Shown here piece by piece: positions 1 to 7,360 of a stretch of DNA of 64,000 nt. The stretch covers positions 3,554,001-3,618,000 of the forward strand of contig NZ_JAGJBY010000001.1 in NCBI RefSeq assembly GCF_020010905.1, in the 5' to 3' direction. The notes beneath the pieces were generated by a model. The model had not been told where the DNA came from and ran no database searches. It saw only the letters and a list, made by a program, of their open reading frames with translations. The stretch is from Streptomyces acidiscabies. GTDB lineage: Bacteria > Actinomycetota > Actinomycetes > Streptomycetales > Streptomycetaceae. The number at the start of each line of letters is the position of its first letter. Within the stretch, counting starts at the first letter, position 1. A program made the translations under genes and the position numbers.

Positions 1-2
1 TC

Positions 3-401
3 CGCCGGGCCCTGGACTTCCACCAGCCGGACCCCGCGGACCCGATCACGGTCCTGGCGGCCCTGGGCGGCTTCGAACACGCGGCGATGGTGGGCCTCCT
101 CCTGGGCGGCGCCTCCCTCCGCACCCCGGTGATCCTGGACGGAGTAAGCGCGGGAGCGGCGGCTCTGGTGGCCCGAGCAATCGCCCCAGAAGTCCTGGCA
201 GCCTGCATCGCAGGCCACAGAAGCGCAGAACCGGGCCACGTAGCGGCCCTGAACAAACTGGGCCTACGCCCCTTGGTGGACCTGGACCTGAGACTGGGCG
301 AAGGCACAGGAGCCCTCCTGGCCCTCCCCTTGGTCCAAAGCACAGCAAGGGCCATGCACGAGGTAGCAACCTTCGACTCGGCAGGGGTAACGGAAAAGTA
401 G
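3..401 (+). CDS. cobT: Nicotinate-nucleotide:dimethylbenzimidazole phosphoribosyltransferase, C-terminal part
   Basis: This is the C-terminal 132 residues of CobT, which activates the lower base of cobalamin by making alpha-ribazole phosphate in the cytoplasm. The start lies before the window, so the truncation is an edge effect. The conserved end of the family is visible: GHRSAEPGH near residue 71 of the fragment, LGEGTGA, and the closing HEVATFDSAG. The last third uses many codons ending in A, unlike most genes here; the same bias is seen in other genes next to the intergenic repeats. A strong terminator follows, so cysG downstream is probably transcribed separately. Confidence 0.93.
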   Translation, partial: RRALDFHQPDPADPITVLAALGGFEHAAMVGLLLGGASLRTPVILDGVSAGAAALVARAIAPEVLAACIAGHRSAEPGHVAALNKLGLRPLVDLDLRLGEGTGALLALPLVQSTARAMHEVATFDSAGVTEK

Positions 402-407
402 AACGCG

Positions 408-450
408 GCAGCAAGGGGGACCTGAGAACACCACAGGCCCCCCTTGCTGC
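408..450 (+). terminator. Hairpin terminator after cobT
   Basis: GCAGCAAGGGGG at 408-419 pairs perfectly with 439-450, and the loop contains a second short stem (CCTG 421-424 with CAGG 434-437). It begins 7 bases after the cobT stop. There is no T-run, as is common for Streptomyces terminators. Confidence 0.75.
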
Positions 451-500
451 ATAGCTACCCACGGTCCCGCACCTGGCGAGCACGCTCCCTCCACTCACCC

Positions 501-574
501 AGGGGCGCGGGGCTGTATCGATTTGCGGCTACCGCCGCGTGGGCGCGACCAGCCACAGCGGCCCCGCACCCGCC
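501..574 (+). repeat. Intergenic repeat, long form, copy 1
   Basis: Begins AGGGGCGCGGGG, then has the core TGCGGCTACCGCCGCG, a small hairpin with stem GCGGC/GCCGC and loop TACC, then GCGCGACCAGCCAC and CCCGCACCCGCC. The same modules recur at 39407-39480 and, inverted, at 21582-21648. The core alone lies at 52224-52252. Confidence 0.85.
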
Positions 575-655
575 CACTCCCGCCCACCCAGCTACGGCTA
601 GCCGCGCCACCCCCACGGACCCGCACCTGGCGAAGCACGCTGCCCCCCACTCACC

Positions 656-703
656 TAGGGGCGCGGGGAACTGCGCGACTAGCCACGACGAACCCGCACC
701 CGC
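656..703 (+). repeat. Intergenic repeat, short form, copy 2
   Basis: Begins TAGGGGCGCGGGG, followed by AACTGCGCGACTAGCCAC and ACCCGCACCCGCC. This form lacks the GCGGCTACCGCCGC hairpin of the long form but shares both ends with it. It is closest to the copy at 3239-3287. Confidence 0.85.
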
Positions 704-982
704 CCACTTGCCTCACCGCCCACCCAGCTGCGGGCAGTCGTGCCTCCCCCAGTGCCCGAAGGGCCTGGGAGCTGCCCCCATGGGGCGGCACGGGTGGGCG
801 CAGCGGCACCCCGCAAGCGCGGGCAAGCTCCAACGCCCCCACCCCAGCCCCCCACCGAACCCGCACCAGCCCCACCACCGAAACCACCCACCCCCTGAAC
901 CCCACCCCCCTCGCACCCCCACCCCCCGAACCCCACCCCGTAAAATCCGCACGTCAAAGCCCACCCACCCAGGAGCCGCCCC

Positions 983-2215
983 ATGGCCGAACACCCCGCC
1001 TACCCCGTGGGCCTCCGCCTAGCCGCCCGCCGAGTGGTCGTCCTCGGCGGCGGCCAGGTAGCCCAACGCCGCCTCCCGGCCCTGCTCGCAGCAGGCGCGG
1101 ACATCGTCCTGATCTCCCCGCACGCAACCCCGTCGGTAGAGGCCATGGCAACGGCGGGCGAACTGACCTGGGAGCAGCGGCCGTACCAGCCCGGCGACCT
1201 GACAACAGCCTGGTACGCCCTGATCGCGACGAACGACGAGGAAGCCAACGCCGCAGCCTCGGCGGAAGCGGAAGCGAACCGCGTCTGGTGCGTCCGCTCG
1301 GACGACGCGGACCAGGCCACCGCCTGGACCCCGGCTACCGGCACCAGCGAGGGCGTCACGATCGCGGTCCTGACGACGGACGCGAAGAACAGGGACCCCC
1401 GCCACACGGCAAGGATCAGGGACGCGGTCCTGGCAGGCCTGCGGGACGGCACCTTGGTCGCCCCCCACCACCGCACCCGCACCCCCGGCGTCTCCCTGGT
1501 GGGCGGCGGCCCGGGCGACCCGGACCTGATCACGGTCCGAGGCCGCCGCCTCCTCGCGGAGGCGGACGTGGTGATCACCGACCACCTCGGCCCCAGGGAC
1601 CTCCTCGCGGAACTCCCCCCGCACGTGGAGGTGATCGACGCGGCGAAACTCCCGTACGGCCGCTACATGGCCCAGGAGGCCATCAACAACGCCCTGATCG
1701 AGTACGCGAAGGCGGGCAAGTCGGTCGTACGTCTGAAGGGTGGCGACCCGTACGTGTACGGCCGGGGCATGGAGGAGGTCCAGGCCCTCGCGGCGGCCGG
1801 CATCCCCTGCACGGTCGTCCCCGGCATCTCCAGCTCGATCTCGGTCCCGGGCGCGGCCGGCATCCCGGTCACCCACCGGGGCGTGGCCCAGGAATTCACG
1901 GTGGTCAGCGGCCACGTGGCCCCCGACGACGAACGCTCGAAGGTCGACTGGCCGTCCCTCGCGAAACTGACCGGCACGCTGGTCGTCCTCATGGGCGTCA
2001 CGAAGATCGACCGGATCGCCGAGACCCTGATCGCCCACGGCAAGTCCCCCGACACCCCGGTGGCCCTGGTCCAGGAGGGGACGACGGCGGCTCAGCGCAG
2101 GGTCGACGCGACGCTCGCGACCGTCGGCGAGACGGTCCGTACGCAGGACGTGAAGTCCCCGGCGGTGATCGTCATCGGCGAGGTCGTCACCGTAGGCCCC
2201 GACACCGTGGCGTAA
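983..2215 (+). CDS. cysG: Siroheme synthase / uroporphyrinogen-III C-methyltransferase fusion
   Basis: A 410-residue protein that methylates uroporphyrinogen III to precorrin-2 and probably oxidises and chelates it to siroheme, the cofactor of sulfite and nitrite reductases. Residues 1 to about 160 are the NAD-dependent dehydrogenase/ferrochelatase half, with the Rossmann motif GGGQVA at 22-27. From about 170 comes the SUMT half, with GGGPGDPDLITVRG and, near 250, RLKGGDPYVYGRG, both SAM and substrate motifs of the family. The length is a little under that of enteric CysG. Precorrin-2 also feeds cobalamin synthesis, which fits the cobT neighbour. Start chosen at the ATG before AEHPAYPVG, where homology to CysG begins. 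Confidence 0.94.
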   Translation: MAEHPAYPVGLRLAARRVVVLGGGQVAQRRLPALLAAGADIVLISPHATPSVEAMATAGELTWEQRPYQPGDLTTAWYALIATNDEEANAAASAEAEANRVWCVRSDDADQATAWTPATGTSEGVTIAVLTTDAKNRDPRHTARIRDAVLAGLRDGTLVAPHHRTRTPGVSLVGGGPGDPDLITVRGRRLLAEADVVITDHLGPRDLLAELPPHVEVIDAAKLPYGRYMAQEAINNALIEYAKAGKSVVRLKGGDPYVYGRGMEEVQALAAAGIPCTVVPGISSSISVPGAAGIPVTHRGVAQEFTVVSGHVAPDDERSKVDWPSLAKLTGTLVVLMGVTKIDRIAETLIAHGKSPDTPVALVQEGTTAAQRRVDATLATVGETVRTQDVKSPAVIVIGEVVTVGPDTVA

Positions 2216-2280
2216 CCCCGGGTAACACAACCCGTCCCGAGCCGTTGGCACCGCACCCAGGACAAGGCAGTATCACTTCT

Positions 2281-3099
2281 GTGGCCGATCTCATCACCGT
2301 CGACGACCCCGACGACCCCCGCCTGCGCGACTACACGGGCCTGACCGACGTAGAACTCCGCCGCAGACGCGAACCGGCCGAGGGCCTCTTCATCGCCGAG
2401 GGCGAGAAGGTCATCCGCCGGGCGAAGGAGGCGGGCTACGAGATGCGCTCGATGCTCCTGTCCGCCAAGTGGATCGACGTCATGAGAGACGTCATCGACG
2501 AACTCCCGGCCCCCGTCTACGCGGTAACGCCGGACCTGGCGGAACGAGTGACGGGCTACCACGTACACAGAGGCGCCCTGGCGTCGATGCAACGCAAACC
2601 CCTCCCGACGGCAGAGGAACTCCTCAGCACGGCTCGCCGAGTCGTCATCATGGAATCGGTGAACGACCACACGAACATCGGCGCCATCTTCCGCTCAGCG
2701 GCGGCCCTGGGAATGGACGCGGTCCTCCTGTCCCCAGACTGCGCGGACCCGCTATACCGCCGAAGCGTAAAAGTCTCGATGGGCGCAGTCTTCTCGGTCC
2801 CGTACGCCCGCCTGGAAACCTGGCCAAAGGGCCTGGACTCGGTAAGAGAAGCAGGCTTCAACCTCCTGGCCCTGACCCCGGACGAAAAGGCCCGCTCCCT
2901 GGACGAGGCGGCCCCCCACAAGATGGACAGAGTGGCCCTGATGCTGGGAGCAGAGGGAGACGGCCTGTCGACCCAGGCCCTGATGGCAGCGGACGAATGG
3001 GTACGCATCCCGATGTCACACGGGGTGGACTCCCTGAACGTAGGAGCAGCGGCAGCGGTGGCGTTCTACGCGGTAGCAACGGGCCGCCCGGAAAACTAA
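2281..3099 (+). CDS. SpoU/TrmH-family RNA 2'-O-methyltransferase
   Basis: A 272-residue SPOUT methyltransferase that should transfer a methyl group from SAM to a ribose 2'-OH in tRNA or rRNA; the target base cannot be read from sequence. The three family motifs are present: NDHTNIGAIFRSA near 126, MLGAEGDGLS near 220 and SLNVGAAAAVAFY near 250. The first 100 residues form the substrate-binding extension seen in rRNA-directed members. The open frame extends far upstream, but homology starts at the GTG giving VADLITVDDP. Codon use drifts to A-ending triplets in the second half, toward the repeats that follow. Confidence 0.88.
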   Translation: MADLITVDDPDDPRLRDYTGLTDVELRRRREPAEGLFIAEGEKVIRRAKEAGYEMRSMLLSAKWIDVMRDVIDELPAPVYAVTPDLAERVTGYHVHRGALASMQRKPLPTAEELLSTARRVVIMESVNDHTNIGAIFRSAAALGMDAVLLSPDCADPLYRRSVKVSMGAVFSVPYARLETWPKGLDSVREAGFNLLALTPDEKARSLDEAAPHKMDRVALMLGAEGDGLSTQALMAADEWVRIPMSHGVDSLNVGAAAAVAFYAVATGRPEN

Positions 3100-3110
3100 C
3101 GCCCTCTGGG

Positions 3111-3222
3111 GAACGCCGCAGGGGCGGTTCCCCAGAACGCTGCACGGGCGGATTTCCTCGGAACGCTGCACGGGCGGGTTCCCTTGGAACGCTGCACGGG
3201 CGGGTTCCCTCGGAACGCCGCG
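3111..3222 (+). repeat. Tandem repeat, about 26 bases, 4.3 copies
   Basis: Units begin at 3111, 3135, 3161, 3187 and a partial one at 3213. The consensus is GAACGCTGCACGGGCGGGTT plus CCCTCG; the first unit is 24 bases long and more diverged. With the preceding GGG, the first unit forms a hairpin (about 3108-3133) that could end the methyltransferase transcript. Confidence 0.85.
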
Positions 3223-3238
3223 ATGACCAACGCCCTTA

Positions 3239-3287
3239 AGGGGCGCGGGGAACTGCGCGACCAGCCACAACAGGCCCGCACTCGCCC
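3239..3287 (+). repeat. Intergenic repeat, short form, copy 3
   Basis: Starts AGGGGCGCGGGG, then AACTGCGCGACCAGCCAC and GGCCCGCACTCGCC. It lies between two convergent genes, directly after the tandem repeat, and is followed by a stretch rich in C and A. Confidence 0.85.
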
Positions 3288-3295
3288 CACAACCA

Positions 3296-4594
3296 TCAGT
3301 CCCCCGACGATCGCTCCTGCCCCCGCTCCTGCCACACAACACTCCCGCCCCCGCCACCCAACCCCCGAGCAGGCCCCTGACAAGCCTGCACAAGCCCAAT
3401 CCCCAACGCCACCAACAACGTCACCACAACAAACACGAACAACCGCTGCCGCAACAGCCGGGGATTAGCAGGCCGCCGCCCAGTCCCAGTGGGCCGAGGC
3501 CGAGTCCCCGGCGGCCGACCAGCCCCGGTCCCACCGCGAGGCACAGGCCGACTACCGCTGGGCCGACCCCCCCTCCCAGACGGCGTAGGCCGAGCACTCC
3601 CGGACGGCCGGGACGACGGCGCCCCCCGGGACGGCCGAGGCGGCGGAGTAACCCCAGAAGCCCGAACACTCCGCTCGGTATAACTGGCGGTATCAGCCCC
3701 CCGCCCAACCCCCCGCTCCCCTTCAGCGACCCGAGGCCCAGCAACCCGCCCCTCGGCAACCGCCCCCTGAGCCTCCCGAGCGGCGATCTCCTTCAACCGC
3801 AGAGACAACTCCAGCGTGCTGGGCCGTTCCTCAGGATCCTTGGCAAGACAGGCCCGAACCAGCGGAGCAAGCGCATCGGGCACCCCCTGAAGCTGAGGCT
3901 CCTCATGCACGACCCGATACAACATCACCTCCGAACTCCCGTGCCCGAAGGGCGAGTCGGCGGTGGACGCATACGCCAGAGTCGCCCCCAGCGAGAACAC
4001 ATCGGTGGCCGGCGTGACAGCGGCCCCCCGAACCTGCTCGGGCGCAAGGAACCCCGGCGACCCCACAGCGGTCCCGACATGCGTGAGCGTGGACGCACCG
4101 GTGGCCCAGGCGATCCCGAAGTCGATGATCCGGGGCCCCTTGGGCGACAGCAGAATGTTGGACGGCTTCAGATCCCGGTGGACGACCCCGGCTTCGTGAA
4201 CGGCGACGAGCCCCTCGGACAACGCGGCCCCGATGGAAGCGAGCTCGGCGGCCCCTATAGGCCCTTCGTCACCGACTTTGTCGTGAAGGGAAGGCCCGGG
4301 AACGTACTGCGTCGCGAACCACGGCCGCTCGGCCTCGAGATCGGCGGCGACGAGCCGAGCCGTACACCCGCCCCGGATCCTCCGCACGGCGGACACCTCG
4401 CGCGCGAACCGCGAGAGGAACTCCTGATCCTCCGCCAGATCGGGCCGGATGACCTTGAGCGCGACGCGCTGCCCCTTCTTGTCGGAGCCGAGATAGACGA
4501 CGCCCATCCCGCCCGCGCCGAGCCGTCTGTGAAGCCTGAACGAGCCGACGACGCGCGGGTCCTCGCGCCTCAGGCGCATCATCGCCATGTTCAT
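3296..4594 (-). CDS. Membrane-anchored Ser/Thr protein kinase (PknB-like)
   Basis: A 432-residue Hanks-type kinase. The cytoplasmic catalytic domain spans about 17-275 and has every key motif: P-loop GAGGMG (26-31), the ATP-anchoring lysine in ALKVI (47), catalytic HRDLKPSN (139-146), DFG (158-160) and APEQ. A basic, Pro/Arg/Gly-rich linker of about 100 residues leads to one membrane segment at about 384-404 and a short outer tail without PASTA repeats, so no ligand-binding domain is visible. The start could be any of the ATGs within the first six codons. The C-terminal half lies in the repeat-flanking skew zone. Confidence 0.93.
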   Translation of the reverse strand: MNMAMMRLRREDPRVVGSFRLHRRLGAGGMGVVYLGSDKKGQRVALKVIRPDLAEDQEFLSRFAREVSAVRRIRGGCTARLVAADLEAERPWFATQYVPGPSLHDKVGDEGPIGAAELASIGAALSEGLVAVHEAGVVHRDLKPSNILLSPKGPRIIDFGIAWATGASTLTHVGTAVGSPGFLAPEQVRGAAVTPATDVFSLGATLAYASTADSPFGHGSSEVMLYRVVHEEPQLQGVPDALAPLVRACLAKDPEERPSTLELSLRLKEIAAREAQGAVAEGRVAGPRVAEGERGVGRGADTASYTERSVRASGVTPPPRPSRGAPSSRPSGSARPTPSGRGGRPSGSRPVPRGGTGAGRPPGTRPRPTGTGRRPANPRLLRQRLFVFVVVTLLVALGIGLVQACQGPARGLGGGGGSVVWQERGQERSSGD

Positions 4595-4789
4595 CCCCGC
4601 TGCCGGTCCGTGTGACGTGCCACAGCTTACGTTTCCCCGACCGCCGGTGTGCAGGAGCCGCGCCCTCTCGGCCCGATCGATTGTCAGTGCCGGGTGGGAG
4701 ACTTGAGAGGTGGTCAGGAAGGCGGCGGGGCAACGGTTTTCGGCCGTGACCTGATCTCAACCAGCCATCACAGAAGGGGGATTGGCACT

Positions 4790-5065
4790 GTGAAGGGTGA
4801 CCGAGTGGAGATAGTCGTGGACGCCGGGGACACGACGCGGACGTACGAGGTGGTGGCCAGCAGGGCGGGCCGCAGGGTGGAGACGGCGGTCCGCAGGGGG
4901 GTGGTGGAAGTGAGCGAAGTCACGCGCTCCGGGACGGTGATCCGGACCGCCCGTTTCATGGCGAACCGGGTCCTGGCGCTCGTCGAACAGCCGGTCCCCC
5001 GGGAAGCGGAATCGGAAAAATCTGCCCGGACCGGACAGCCCTTCCGGGAAGACCCTGAGTCGTAG
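4790..5065 (+). CDS. Small protein of unknown function
   Basis: A 91-residue soluble protein that I do not recognise. It starts at GTG after a good ribosome site (AGAAGGGGG). The first 65 residues alternate in a pattern typical of beta strands (VEIVVDAGD, TYEVVASR, VVEVSEVT, VIRTARFMANRVLALVEQ) and are rich in Arg and Val; the tail is charged and probably disordered. There is no signal peptide or membrane segment. It is divergent from the kinase gene. A sequence close to the PafBC promoter consensus lies about 90 bases upstream (4682-4703), but its -10 box is imperfect. Confidence 0.75.
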   Translation: MKGDRVEIVVDAGDTTRTYEVVASRAGRRVETAVRRGVVEVSEVTRSGTVIRTARFMANRVLALVEQPVPREAESEKSARTGQPFREDPES

Positions 5066-5160
5066 GACCCCGTCTCCACCCAGGGGAGTACTCGGCAGGT
5101 CGTGGCTCATCCTCCGGGAGGCCCGCCAATCGGTACGAGGGCATGACGCCCGCGAGCCGC

Positions 5161-5227
5161 CACCCGCCTAAGTTAGAGGTCAAGCGGCGGGTGCAGCACT
5201 CGTCCCCCGAGGTCAGACACCCGCCGC
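5161..5227 (+). promoter_or_regulatory. Leader with two alternative stems
   Basis: GCGGCGGGTG at 5184-5193 can pair over 10 bases with CACCCGCCGC at 5218-5227, or over 8 bases with CACCCGCC at 5161-5168. The two pairings exclude each other. They lie just upstream of the small membrane protein gene at 5262. Confidence 0.4.
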
Positions 5228-5261
5228 TGCCAACGACTACCTGGTTTGGGAAGGAGGAGCC

Positions 5262-5438
5262 ATGGCCTACACGGCACCGCGGAACACCTACCGCGACCAG
5301 CCCGAGCCCGGCCGTCGTCACCCTCTGACGGCGACCCTGATGGTCCTCCCTCTCGCGGTCCTGCTCTTCGTCGTCTTCGGCGGCTGGGAGACAGTGGCCA
5401 CACAGGCGTCGTCCGTGGGCGTGATGCTGGGGCGCTGA
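5262..5438 (+). CDS. Small membrane protein, 58 residues
   Basis: A short gene with a near-perfect ribosome site (AAGGAGGAG, 6 bases before the ATG). The protein begins MAYTAPRNTYRDQPEPGRR, a polar basic N-terminus, followed by one hydrophobic segment at about residues 25-42 (LMVLPLAVLLFVVFGGW) and a short polar tail. The basic side before the membrane segment predicts N-in topology. It has no recognised domain and its function is unknown. The coding signal rests on the ribosome site, G/C-rich third positions and a sensible membrane segment. Confidence 0.72.
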   Translation: MAYTAPRNTYRDQPEPGRRHPLTATLMVLPLAVLLFVVFGGWETVATQASSVGVMLGR

Positions 5439-5526
5439 GCGGCGACCCCAGGCCCGGAAGAGCGGTCCGGGCGGGGACATCCCACCCATGAAACCCCGTG
5501 GGGACGGGGGTGCGGCGGACGGCAAC

Positions 5527-5560
5527 AATGCCGGCGCAGCTGGGGAGCTGCGCCGGCATT
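5527..5560. terminator. Perfect 15-bp hairpin with GGGG loop
   Basis: Bases 5527-5541 (AATGCCGGCGCAGCT) pair without mismatch with 5546-5560. It lies between the small membrane gene and the phosphotransferase gene, 36 bases before the latter's start. It may end the upstream transcript or attenuate the downstream one. There is no T-run. Confidence 0.65.
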
Positions 5561-5596
5561 ACCTTTGCCCGCACGCAACAGAAGGACCCCACCCCC

Positions 5597-6478
5597 GTGA
5601 CCCTGCTCACCGCCCTCACCTTCACCCTCCGCACCCGCACCCACCCCGGCCCCCCACCCTGCGCCTGCCCCACCAGCACCCTCGCGGACCGCCCGGACGC
5701 CACGGTCGTACGCCACGCCGACACCGTCGCCAAGGCCCACGCCCCCGGCACACCCCCGGAAACCCTCCTCCCGCGCCTGCGCACAGCCGCCCACCTCCCC
5801 GACGTCTTCCTCCCGCCCCTCACCCCCACCCCGGCCCCCCTGCACGACCGCCTGGTCACGTTCTGGCCCTACGGCACCCCCGTCGACCCCGAAGCCCCCG
5901 AAGAGGCCCCCTGGGAGGCCGCCGGCGCCCTCCTGGCCCGCCTCCACCGTGCCACCCCGCCCCCGGACCTCCCCCCGATGCGCGGCCCGGCGAAGGCCGC
6001 CCAGGCGATCGCCCGCCTCGCCGCCGTCACCCACCCGGCGACCACCCCCGTACGCCGCGCCTGGCACCACCTCCCCGCCTGGGCCCGCGCCGAGGCCCCC
6101 ATGCCCGCCACCGGCCTCTGCCACGGCGACCTCCACCTCGGCCAGCTGGTCCGCACCCCGGCCGGAGACTGGCGCCTCATCGACGTCGACGACCTCGGCA
6201 CCGGCGTCCAGACCTGGGACCTCGCCCGCCCCGCCGCCTGGTACGCCTGCGGCCTCCTCCCGCCCGAGGAGTGGAACCGCTTCCTCGACGCCTACCGCGA
6301 CGCGGCCGGCCCCGCGCTCGACGGGTACGACGACCCCTGGCCCGCCCTGGACGTCGTCGCACGCGCCCTGACCGTCCAGACCGCCGCCCGCGCGATCGCC
6401 AAGTCGGCCGCGCAGGAACGGCGGTTGGACGAGGTGGAGGAGGCATTGGTGGACGCGTGCGCGCGGATGTCGCCGTAG
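5597..6478 (+). CDS. APH-fold phosphotransferase family protein
   Basis: A 293-residue protein of the aminoglycoside/choline kinase-like fold. The catalytic loop GLCHGDLHLGQL lies near 173-184 (HGD motif) and the metal-binding IDVDD near 195. The substrate is unknown; chromosomal actinomycete members often act on small metabolites rather than antibiotics, so resistance should not be assumed. The N-terminal lobe is Pro- and Thr-rich and poorly conserved. The GTG start was chosen because it follows the hairpin and begins the hydrophobic strand LLTALTFTL; an earlier in-frame ATG falls inside the hairpin stem and looks unlikely. Confidence 0.8.
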   Translation: MTLLTALTFTLRTRTHPGPPPCACPTSTLADRPDATVVRHADTVAKAHAPGTPPETLLPRLRTAAHLPDVFLPPLTPTPAPLHDRLVTFWPYGTPVDPEAPEEAPWEAAGALLARLHRATPPPDLPPMRGPAKAAQAIARLAAVTHPATTPVRRAWHHLPAWARAEAPMPATGLCHGDLHLGQLVRTPAGDWRLIDVDDLGTGVQTWDLARPAAWYACGLLPPEEWNRFLDAYRDAAGPALDGYDDPWPALDVVARALTVQTAARAIAKSAAQERRLDEVEEALVDACARMSP

Positions 6479-6556
6479 GGTGCAACCGGCCGGCCCCGGA
6501 CGGAGTCTGTCCTGGGGTAACGCGAAACAGGAACGAACAGTGAGGAATTGGGGCCG

Positions 6557-6853
6557 ATGATGCAGTGTCCGAAGTGCCACGCGGCGATGCACACCTACAA
6601 CCGCAACGGCGTCCAGATCGAACAGTGCAGCAACTGCCGGGGGATCTTCCTCGACTACGGCGAGCTGGAGGCTCTGACCCGCCTCGAAGGCCAGTGGGGT
6701 CAGCCGGGACCGCAGGCGTACCCGGCGGCGCCGCCGGTCCCCCCGCCGGGCCCGGCCTGGGGCGCCCCGCAGCACCACGGCGGCCACGGGGGTCACCACG
6801 GCGGACACCACCAGCGTCACAAGAGCTTCGGCCACATGCTGTTCTCCAGCTAG
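6557..6853 (+). CDS. Zinc-ribbon protein with His-rich tail
   Basis: A 98-residue protein. The N-terminus has CPKC (residues 4-7) and CSNC (about 24-27), a four-cysteine zinc ribbon of the TFIIB-like type found in many small bacterial proteins. A Pro-rich linker then leads to a tail with repeated HHGGH motifs that could bind zinc, nickel or copper. The role is unknown; metal storage or nucleic-acid binding are both possible. The ATG at 6557 has a GAGG site 11 bases upstream; a TTG at 6548 is too close to that site. A terminator follows directly. Confidence 0.8.
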   Translation: MMQCPKCHAAMHTYNRNGVQIEQCSNCRGIFLDYGELEALTRLEGQWGQPGPQAYPAAPPVPPPGPAWGAPQHHGGHGGHHGGHHQRHKSFGHMLFSS

Positions 6854-6865
6854 CCGGAACGCCAC

Positions 6866-6893
6866 GAAGCCCCCGGTGGGAACCGGGGGCTTC
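6866..6893. terminator. Bidirectional terminator
   Basis: GAAGCCCCCGGT at 6866-6877 pairs perfectly with 6882-6893 around the loop GGGA. It lies 13 bases after the zinc-ribbon gene and, on the other strand, just after the tRNA cluster, so it can serve both. Confidence 0.8.
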
Positions 6894-6901
6894 GGCAGCT
6901 G

Positions 6902-6973
6902 TGGACGATACTGGGATTGAACCAGTGACCTCTTCCGTGTCAGGGAAGCGCTCTCCCGCTGAGCTAATCGTCC
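6902..6973 (-). tRNA. tRNA-Val (anticodon GAC), copy 1
   Basis: 72 bases with acceptor stem GGACGAT/ATCGTCC and anticodon loop CTGACAC; the T arm reads CTGGTTCAATCCCAG. CCA is not encoded. Identical to the copy at 7099-7170. Confidence 0.97.
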
Positions 6974-7005
6974 GGGAGAAACCATGATCCGAAGACCATG
7001 ATCAG

Positions 7006-7077
7006 TGCGCGATACTGGGATTGAACCAGTGACCTCTTCCGTGTCAGGGAAGCGCTCTCCCGCTGAGCTAATCGCGC
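7006..7077 (-). tRNA. tRNA-Val (anticodon GAC), copy 2, variant acceptor stem
   Basis: Same body and anticodon as its two neighbours, but the acceptor stem is GCGCGAT/ATCGCGC. Both sides have changed together, so pairing is kept. Confidence 0.97.
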
Positions 7078-7098
7078 GGGGAAGCCTTGCGGCTCCAG

Positions 7099-7170
7099 TG
7101 GACGATACTGGGATTGAACCAGTGACCTCTTCCGTGTCAGGGAAGCGCTCTCCCGCTGAGCTAATCGTCC
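7099..7170 (-). tRNA. tRNA-Val (anticodon GAC), copy 3
   Basis: 72 bases, identical to 6902-6973. It is one base from the CCA end of the tRNA-Cys gene, so the cluster is probably one precursor read from Gly through Cys to the three Val genes. Confidence 0.97.
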
Positions 7171-7171
7171 T

Positions 7172-7245
7172 TGGAGGTGGAGACGGGATTTGAACCCGTG
7201 TAGACGGCTTTGCAGGCCGTTGCCTCGCCTCTCGGCCACTCCACC
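7172..7245 (-). tRNA. tRNA-Cys (anticodon GCA)
   Basis: Acceptor stem GGTGGAG/CTCCACC, anticodon loop CTGCAAA in stem ACGGC/GCCGT, T arm CGGGTTCAAATCCCG. Unlike its neighbours it has an encoded CCA end (7172-7174 on the minus strand). Confidence 0.97.
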
Positions 7246-7287
7246 AGGAGTTGCAGGGGTTCGGGAAGATCCCCTTGCTTTCCTTCG

Positions 7288-7360
7288 AGCGGACGACGAG
7301 GCTCGAACTCGCGACCTCAACCTTGGCAAGGTTGCGCTCTACCAACTGAGCTACGTCCGC
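7288..7360 (-). tRNA. tRNA-Gly (anticodon GCC)
   Basis: 73 bases, acceptor stem GCGGACG/CGTCCGC, anticodon loop TTGCCAA in stem CAACC/GGTTG. First gene of the five-tRNA cluster in the direction of transcription. Confidence 0.97.

Larger units (their letters stand above)
402..982. other. Gene-free stretch between cobT and cysG with repeats
   Basis: I see no gene in these 581 bases. They hold the cobT terminator, two copies of the intergenic repeat (501-574 and 656-703), and a 55-57 base direct duplication (458-512 and 612-668) that runs into each copy. From about 830 on, the plus strand is almost only C and A. A possible -10 box, TAAAAT, lies at 941-946, 36 bases before cysG. Confidence 0.7.

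Noticed and set aside
402..982. Cobalamin riboswitch between cobT and cysG
   Set aside because: No B12-box-like sequence is visible, and the region is mostly repeats and C/A-rich DNA.
3111..3222. Possible CRISPR array
   Set aside because: The units are directly adjacent with no unique spacers, there are no cas genes, and the unit resembles a hairpin tandem repeat.
5597..6478. Aminoglycoside resistance gene
   Set aside because: Only the APH-fold catalytic motifs are present; nothing ties it to an antibiotic and the neighbours are housekeeping genes.
6900..7360. Short proteins with repeated VTSSVSGKRSPAEL-type sequence
   Set aside because: These are translations of the tRNA genes.
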